Positions 14,670 through 18,837 of a stretch of 18,837 nt of DNA are shown here, one piece after another. Numbering within the stretch: position 1 is the stretch's first letter; every line of letters begins with the position of its first letter. This stretch comes from Pseudomonadota bacterium (GTDB lineage: Bacteria; Pseudomonadota; Alphaproteobacteria; UBA9219; RGZA01). The translations under genes were made by a program, and so were the position numbers. The notes under the pieces are model-generated. The model worked only from the letters and a program-made list of their open reading frames with translations. It made no database searches and had not been told where the DNA came from. The stretch is taken from the NCBI GenBank assembly GCA_016195205.1, contig JACQAB010000029.1, forward strand, positions 1 to 18,837, given 5' to 3'.

Positions 14670-15104
14670 CTATTTTTCATCACTCATGGCGCGAATAAGA
14701 TCCAGCACGCGTTTACGTTTTTTACTATCCTCGATGCGGAAATAGGCGCGCAGCAGTTCAGCCGTTTCCCTGGAGTTGTAGTCGCCTGGCGCGGGGGCAT
14801 CTTCCAGGGGTTCCTGTCCCGGTTCGGCGAAGCCGGCGATGCCGGCAAGGTCGGGAGTATCTTCGAAAAAATAGGCTACGGGCACGCGCAGGGCTCTGGC
14901 GATTTCGTATAGCCGGCTGGCGCTGACGCGGTTCTGACCGCGCTCATATTTCTGCACCTGCTGGAACGTAAGGCCCAGAAGACCCGCAAGCTTTTCCTGC
15001 GTGAGGTTCAGCATCAGGCGACGCTGGCGAAGTTTCTGGCCCACATGGGTGTCCAGGGGGTGTGGGCTAGTATCGGAGGGCATCTTTGTAGCGGGTTGAT
15101 TCAT
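14670..15104 (-). CDS. XRE-family helix-turn-helix transcriptional regulator
   Basis: This is a 144-residue DNA-binding protein. Residues about 20-78 form a Cro/CI-type helix-turn-helix: VGQKLRQRRLMLNLTQEKLA, then GLTFQQVQKYERGQNRVSAS and the LYEIARALRVPVAYFFE closing helix. The C-terminal part (about 105-144) is a second helical region, TAELLRAYFRIEDSKKRKRVLDLIRAM, seen in a common alphaproteobacterial group that has one such gene next to lnt and metK. The start at 15104 is chosen as the first ATG, but no convincing ribosome binding site is present; a second ATG at 15083 is possible. The 88-base upstream spacer carries inverted repeats that may be its own operator. It may tune metK expression from the same transcript, which is inference from position only. 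Confidence 0.92.
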   Translation of the reverse strand: MNQPATKMPSDTSPHPLDTHVGQKLRQRRLMLNLTQEKLAGLLGLTFQQVQKYERGQNRVSASRLYEIARALRVPVAYFFEDTPDLAGIAGFAEPGQEPLEDAPAPGDYNSRETAELLRAYFRIEDSKKRKRVLDLIRAMSDEK

Positions 15105-15136
15105 GAAAATGACGATTCTTTCTATAAGGCATGCTT

Positions 15137-15179
15137 ATGTGTGTGCACATGCAAACGTATGTGCTTGAAATTTGCAAGC
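15137..15179. promoter_or_regulatory. Cluster of inverted repeats upstream of the XRE gene (candidate operator)
   Basis: Three overlapping palindromes lie in the short spacer before the regulator gene: ATGTG (15137-15141) with CACAT (15146-15150), GCACAT (15145-15150) with ATGTGC (15159-15164), and GCTTG (15163-15167) with CAAGC (15175-15179). Repeated CACAT/ATGTG half-sites next to an XRE gene fit an autoregulatory operator. No promoter is clear enough to call. Confidence 0.4.
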
Positions 15180-15192
15180 TAAAAAATAACAT

Positions 15193-17541
15193 TTAATTAG
15201 ACTTCCGGTACAAATTAACCACGATGAGAAGCGATAGAAGCAGAGTTAGCGCCAAAATTGGCGTGTTTCCGAAGCGTGAAAAGATTGTGGCACCAGCCAA
15301 AGGCAAAGGCAGATGCACATCCAGGAACCCGGCCTTGCCAAGGGCCAGCGAAATAACCTTACGGCCCAGCGGATCGATCATCCCGCTGATGCCGGTATTG
15401 GCGGCGCGCACCAGCGGCAGACCTTCTTCGATGGCGCGCAGGCGCGCCTGGGCGAAATGCTGATAAGGGCCCGAGGTCATTCCAAACCAAGCGTCGTTCG
15501 TCACCTGCAAAAGCAGAGCGGGCGGATCGGCGCGGTCAATCACCCCGCCCGAAAAAATCGCCTCGTAGCAGATGAGCGGGCTAAATGGCGGAAAATTGGG
15601 CGCGCGTAAAGTGCGCGGACCAGGACCGCCCGAAAAATCAGCGCGCTCGCCGATGACATCGACGGCAACGGGCATGACTTTCAAGAAACGGCGAAAGGGA
15701 ACGAATTCGCCGAACGGCACCAGATGGTGTTTATCGTAAAGGCCGATGATCGCGGCTTGATCACTCAGCACTGCCAGGGAATTGGAGTAAAAAATCTCGC
15801 GCCCCTGGAATTTTTCGCCGGGCGTGCCGGTCAGCAAGGCCCCGCCCTTGGGCACGATCCGCGCCAGGCTGCGGCGCAGCTCGGGATCGGCGGCCAGAAA
15901 ATCGGGCACGGCGGTTTCGGGCCAAAGCAGGTGGGTGGGTTGGTTCTCGGTCTTCTGAGATGACAGGTGAACCAGCCGCGACAGCGCGGCGATACGTTGT
16001 TCACGCGTGCGGCGCTCTTCCTGCGTGATGCCGGGTTGCACGATGCGCAGCGTTATTTTTTCGTCATAGGCGGTGGCGTGGGTTTGCAGGCGAACCTCAC
16101 CCCACAACGCCAGGCTGGAAAGCAAGGTCCAGGAAACGACAATCAAAACAAGTCCGCCGCGTTTCACCGGTGCCAGCAGCAGGGACGAAGCCGTTGCGGC
16201 AAGCAAAGTGAAGAAGGTTAGGCCATAAATGCCGAACAGGCTTACGCTTTGTGCCAAGGGCAGCACTTCGTCCCAAATATTTCCGAACAAGTTCCATGGA
16301 AAGCCAGTGAATAAAAACCCGCGCACGAATTCAGAAAAGAAAATCGTGCAGGATAAAAACACCGCATGGGTTACCGGTTTTCTGCGCAAAGGATGGGCTG
16401 CCATGGCGCCCAGCCCGAACAGCAGCGCCAGCCAGCAGGGCAGGGCCGCCAGCGACAGCGGCAGTACCCAGAAATAACGGGTGATATCGACAAACAGCGA
16501 GGCCGAAATCCAGTAAAGCCCGGCGATGTGAAAGCCCAGCGCGTAGAAAAATGCCAGAAGAAAGCTTTGCTTCAGGCTTTTGCTGTCGCGCAGGTAAAAA
16601 ACCGCAAGGATAAAGCCGGGAAAGAAAAAAACCGGCCAGGATACCGGCGCCAGCGCCAAAGCGCCCAGCCCGCCGCCTGCAAAACACAGCCAAAGGCGTT
16701 TCACCCGCCGCGTGTCGGCGTCCACCACCTCGAACGAAACGCCCGAACTGTGGCGCAGCACCTCGCCGCGCGAGGGCACGCGCCCAGCCAGCGCGAAAGT
16801 CAACCCGCCCAGCGTGTCCATTTCACTGCGTTCCTGTTCCTGAAGGAAAGCGCCGACCTGTTCCTCGAACGCTTCCAGCGGCATGCGCGCATCGACCAGC
16901 ACGCTGCCGTCGCTGCGGCGCTGCAGGGGGGCGGTCAGCTCAGGATCGTCGTATTCGTCGTCAATTTCGCCAACGATCGTTTCCACCACGTCTTCGATGG
17001 TCAAAAGCCCGTCGATGCCGCCGAATTCATCCACCACCAGGGCCATATGGCGGCGGCGCTGGCGCATTTGCAGCAGCAGTTTAGTCACCGCCATGCTGGG
17101 CGAGACGAAAAGCAATTTGCGCACGATATCTTTCAGGGCCACGGGCTTTTCATCAACCAGGGCCGCGGTGATGTCCTTGATGTGCACGAAACCCAGCACA
17201 TCGTCCAGGGTGCGACGATAAACCGGCACGCGGCTATGACCCGAATGGGCCATCAATGCCGCCAGCTTGCGCAGGTCGGTGTTTTCCTCTACCGCGAAAA
17301 TATCGGCGCGCGGGGTCATGATGTCGGCCACGGTGCGTCCGCGCGTGCTGAGCAGATTGGTGAGCAGCTGTTTTTCGGCCGGCGCGCTTTGCTCGCCTTC
17401 CGGTTGTTCGATAATTTCTTCCACCGCTTCCATGATCGCGGTTTCTTCGCGCCTGCGTGTCATAAAGGCGCCAAGCTGCGCCATCATCCGGCCAAACCAG
17501 GATGAAGGAGGTTGTGAAGGAGAGGAAGGAGGCGGGGTCAT
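15193..17541 (-). CDS. CorC (CBS/HlyC-type) - apolipoprotein N-acyltransferase fusion
   Basis: One frame of 782 residues joins two proteins that are normally separate. Residues 1-282 are CorC/YbeX: an acidic N-terminus, MTPRADI at 75-81, two CBS domains (about 72-130 and 138-196, with VVDEFGGIDGLLTIEDVVE), and the CorC/HlyC domain ending EVVDADTRRVKRL. Residues from about 283 are Lnt: several membrane segments between 284 and 480, the SEFVRGFLFTGFPWNLFG signature (403-420), and the nitrilase-like domain with catalytic Glu542 (WPETAVP), Lys604 (YDKHHLVPFGEF) and Cys658 (PLICYEAIF), then a last membrane helix at 761-777. Lnt adds the third acyl chain to lipoproteins in the inner membrane; CorC has been linked to divalent-cation efflux and ribosome metabolism. 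No ATG lies between residues 241 and 380, though the GTG of Val280 could start a separate Lnt. The start overlaps ybeY by 4 bases. Confidence 0.93.
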   Translation of the reverse strand: MTPPPSSPSQPPSSWFGRMMAQLGAFMTRRREETAIMEAVEEIIEQPEGEQSAPAEKQLLTNLLSTRGRTVADIMTPRADIFAVEENTDLRKLAALMAHSGHSRVPVYRRTLDDVLGFVHIKDITAALVDEKPVALKDIVRKLLFVSPSMAVTKLLLQMRQRRRHMALVVDEFGGIDGLLTIEDVVETIVGEIDDEYDDPELTAPLQRRSDGSVLVDARMPLEAFEEQVGAFLQEQERSEMDTLGGLTFALAGRVPSRGEVLRHSSGVSFEVVDADTRRVKRLWLCFAGGGLGALALAPVSWPVFFFPGFILAVFYLRDSKSLKQSFLLAFFYALGFHIAGLYWISASLFVDITRYFWVLPLSLAALPCWLALLFGLGAMAAHPLRRKPVTHAVFLSCTIFFSEFVRGFLFTGFPWNLFGNIWDEVLPLAQSVSLFGIYGLTFFTLLAATASSLLLAPVKRGGLVLIVVSWTLLSSLALWGEVRLQTHATAYDEKITLRIVQPGITQEERRTREQRIAALSRLVHLSSQKTENQPTHLLWPETAVPDFLAADPELRRSLARIVPKGGALLTGTPGEKFQGREIFYSNSLAVLSDQAAIIGLYDKHHLVPFGEFVPFRRFLKVMPVAVDVIGERADFSGGPGPRTLRAPNFPPFSPLICYEAIFSGGVIDRADPPALLLQVTNDAWFGMTSGPYQHFAQARLRAIEEGLPLVRAANTGISGMIDPLGRKVISLALGKAGFLDVHLPLPLAGATIFSRFGNTPILALTLLLSLLIVVNLYRKSN

Positions 17542-18065
17542 GCGCGCCGCACGGCTTTGGTTTTGCGTGGTTTTTTGAAAACCGGCGCATCGATCACGTA
17601 AGGATCGGGCAAGCCCAGATCGGCAAGAACAGCGATTTCAAGTTTTTCCATCAGGCGGGCCTGGCGCGCAACAACATGGTCATAGCCTAGCAAATGCAGA
17701 AGTCCATGCACAACCAGATGCGTAAGATGATGATTCACGGGTTTTTTCAAGCACCGCGCCTCGGCCTTGATCATCGGCAGGCACAGCAGAATATCGCCGA
17801 TGTAAAGCGCGCTATGCTTGCCGGTTTTTTGAAAGGCGGTGGGCAAATACGTGGCCTCGAATTGCGGGTAGGAAAGCACGTTGGTGGCTTTGTCCTTGCC
17901 GCGCCAGCTACGGTTCAGAAGGCGCATTTTGGCTTCGCCTGCCGTGGTGATAAAGGCTTCGGCCTTGCCTTTCTGCTTCAAGCGGCGAGCCATCGCCGCG
18001 CCAATTTTTTTCAGCCCGGCCGGTTTAAGCGTGCCGCCTCTTTCACTTTTCAGGATGAAGTGCAC
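17538..18065 (-). CDS. ybeY: Endoribonuclease YbeY (16S rRNA maturation)
   Basis: YbeY is a metal-dependent endoribonuclease for 16S rRNA 3'-end maturation and ribosome quality control. The 175-residue protein has the zinc-binding signature HGLLHLLGYDH, with His120, His124 and His130, and the upstream conserved block LLNRSWRGKDKATNVLSYP (49-67) followed by YIGDILLC. The start is a GTG at 18065 with GAAGG placed 6 bases upstream, and it overlaps the end of miaB by 16 bases. The next ATG, at residue 25, would remove part of the first conserved strand. The end overlaps corC-lnt (ATGA), so the three genes are tightly coupled. The C-terminal tail after about residue 160 (PVFKKPRKTKAVRRA) is basic and longer than in many relatives. 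PhoH/YbeZ, the usual partner gene just upstream of ybeY, is absent here. Confidence 0.96.
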   Translation of the reverse strand: MHFILKSERGGTLKPAGLKKIGAAMARRLKQKGKAEAFITTAGEAKMRLLNRSWRGKDKATNVLSYPQFEATYLPTAFQKTGKHSALYIGDILLCLPMIKAEARCLKKPVNHHLTHLVVHGLLHLLGYDHVVARQARLMEKLEIAVLADLGLPDPYVIDAPVFKKPRKTKAVRRA

Positions 18066-18837
18066 ACTTCACCTTCAAGACTGCTGGCCGTGGCGCCGCC
18101 GATTTTGACCTGGGCGATTTGGCCGAAAGACTCTGCCGGGCCTGTGGCATGTACCGACTGCATGTAAAGACTGCGGCCATGCAACTGGCCTTCCTTGCGG
18201 CCCTTGCGGTCGAACAACACTTCCAGCGTTTGTCCGATGGAATTCTGGTTGAATTTGCGTTGCTGCTCGAAAATAAGACTCTGCAGGGCTTGCAGCCGCG
18301 CGGTTTTCACGTCTTCCGGAACCTGCGTGGCCATGATGGCGGCGGGCGTTCCAGGACGCGGGCTGTATTTAAACGAATAAGCCTGGGCATAGCCGACCTT
18401 GCGCACCATGGCGAGGGTGTCTTCAAAATCCTGATCGCTTTCGCCGGGGAAGCCGACGAGGAAATCGGACGAAAAAGCCATGTCGTGGCGGGCGGCACGC
18501 ACGCGGTCGATCAGGCGAAGGTAATCCTCGGCGGTGTGGCCGCGGTTCATGGCCTTCAGGATGCGGTCGGAAGCGCTTTGCAGCGGAAGATGAAGAAAAG
18601 GCGCCAGCTGCGGCACGCTGCGATGGGCCTCGATCAACTCATCATTCATGTCGCGCGGATGCGAGGTGGTATAGCGCAGGCGGAAAACATCCAAACCGGC
18701 CATTTCCATGATCAACCGGCCCAGGCTCCAGGTTTTTCCATCCAGCCCTTCGCCGTGCCAGGCATTCACATTCTGGCCCAGCAGAATGATTTCCTTCGAA
18801 CCGGATTCCACCAGCCGCCGCGCTTCCTCAAGAATGG
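18050..18837 (-). CDS. miaB: tRNA-2-methylthio-N6-dimethylallyladenosine synthase, C-terminal part (start outside the window)
   Basis: MiaB is a radical-SAM enzyme that adds the methylthio group to isopentenyladenosine 37 of tRNAs. The frame is open to the right edge, so about 262 C-terminal residues are visible and the two N-terminal Fe-S cysteine sets lie outside. The visible part starts ILEEARRLVESGSKEIILLGQ and has the hallmarks LLGQNVNAW, RYTTSHPRDM, HLPLQSASDRILKAMNRGH (a radical-SAM core segment) and SSDFLVGFPGESDQDFEDTL. The YSPRPGTPAA block comes next, and a TRAM domain at the end (about the last 65 residues, GQTLEVLFDRKGRKEGQLHGRS onward) contacts the tRNA. The GTG at 18811 is an internal valine, not a start. 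The stop overlaps ybeY by 16 bases, suggesting coupled translation. Confidence 0.96.
   Translation of the reverse strand, partial: ILEEARRLVESGSKEIILLGQNVNAWHGEGLDGKTWSLGRLIMEMAGLDVFRLRYTTSHPRDMNDELIEAHRSVPQLAPFLHLPLQSASDRILKAMNRGHTAEDYLRLIDRVRAARHDMAFSSDFLVGFPGESDQDFEDTLAMVRKVGYAQAYSFKYSPRPGTPAAIMATQVPEDVKTARLQALQSLIFEQQRKFNQNSIGQTLEVLFDRKGRKEGQLHGRSLYMQSVHATGPAESFGQIAQVKIGGATASSLEGEVCTSS

Noticed and set aside
16366..17505. A 379-codon open frame on the plus strand opposite corC-lnt
   Set aside because: His/Gln/Arg-rich shadow of the CorC half with no ribosome binding site or domain.
1..18837. CRISPR array, prophage, toxin-antitoxin or defence island
   Set aside because: No regularly spaced direct repeats and no nuclease, integrase or toxin-antitoxin gene pair were seen; the window is mostly core translation genes.

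Overview
This window looks like a chromosomal segment of an alphaproteobacterium. The best evidence is the gene order on the minus strand, read from high to low coordinates: miaB, ybeY, corC-lnt, an XRE regulator, metK, trmB, rimP, nusA, infB, rbfA, truB, rpsO, pnp. This is the usual alphaproteobacterial order of the translation, RNA-processing and transcription-elongation core, and the protein motifs agree. G+C is high, with short spacers and several start/stop overlaps. The genus cannot be named from the sequence alone.

Layout. Positions 1-3146 (plus strand) hold the 3' part of an AMP nucleosidase gene, a palindromic repeat, a uracil-DNA-glycosylase-like gene with four cysteines placed for an Fe-S cluster, and two genes I do not recognise: a 118-residue protein and a 374-residue cysteine-free protein with a Pro/Ala-rich tail. 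The last one abuts pnp tail to tail with no spacer. From 3147 to the right edge every gene is on the minus strand. miaB (partial), ybeY and the corC-lnt gene overlap one another. An 88-base spacer with inverted repeats precedes the XRE gene. metK, trmB and the rimP-nusA-infB group follow, and an intrinsic terminator stands in the rimP leader. Then come rbfA, a small EamA-type membrane protein gene, truB, rpsO and pnp.

Function. The minus-strand block serves ribosome and RNA biology: 30S maturation (RimP, RbfA, YbeY, S15), initiation (IF2), transcription elongation (NusA), RNA turnover (PNPase), tRNA modification (TruB, TrmB, MiaB) and SAM supply (MetK). CorC-Lnt ties in envelope lipoprotein acylation, as ybeX-lnt does in the E. 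coli ybeZYX-lnt operon.

The points most worth a second look are a single reading frame joining CorC to Lnt; a roughly 98-bp palindromic repeat element lying in frame inside trmB, with a relative in the rbfA-infB spacer; an AT-rich EamA gene inserted between rbfA and truB; structured leaders before pnp, rimP and metK; and the absence of ylxR and phoH from their usual slots. I see no CRISPR array, tRNA, rRNA, transposase or phage gene, and no clearly new multi-gene system.
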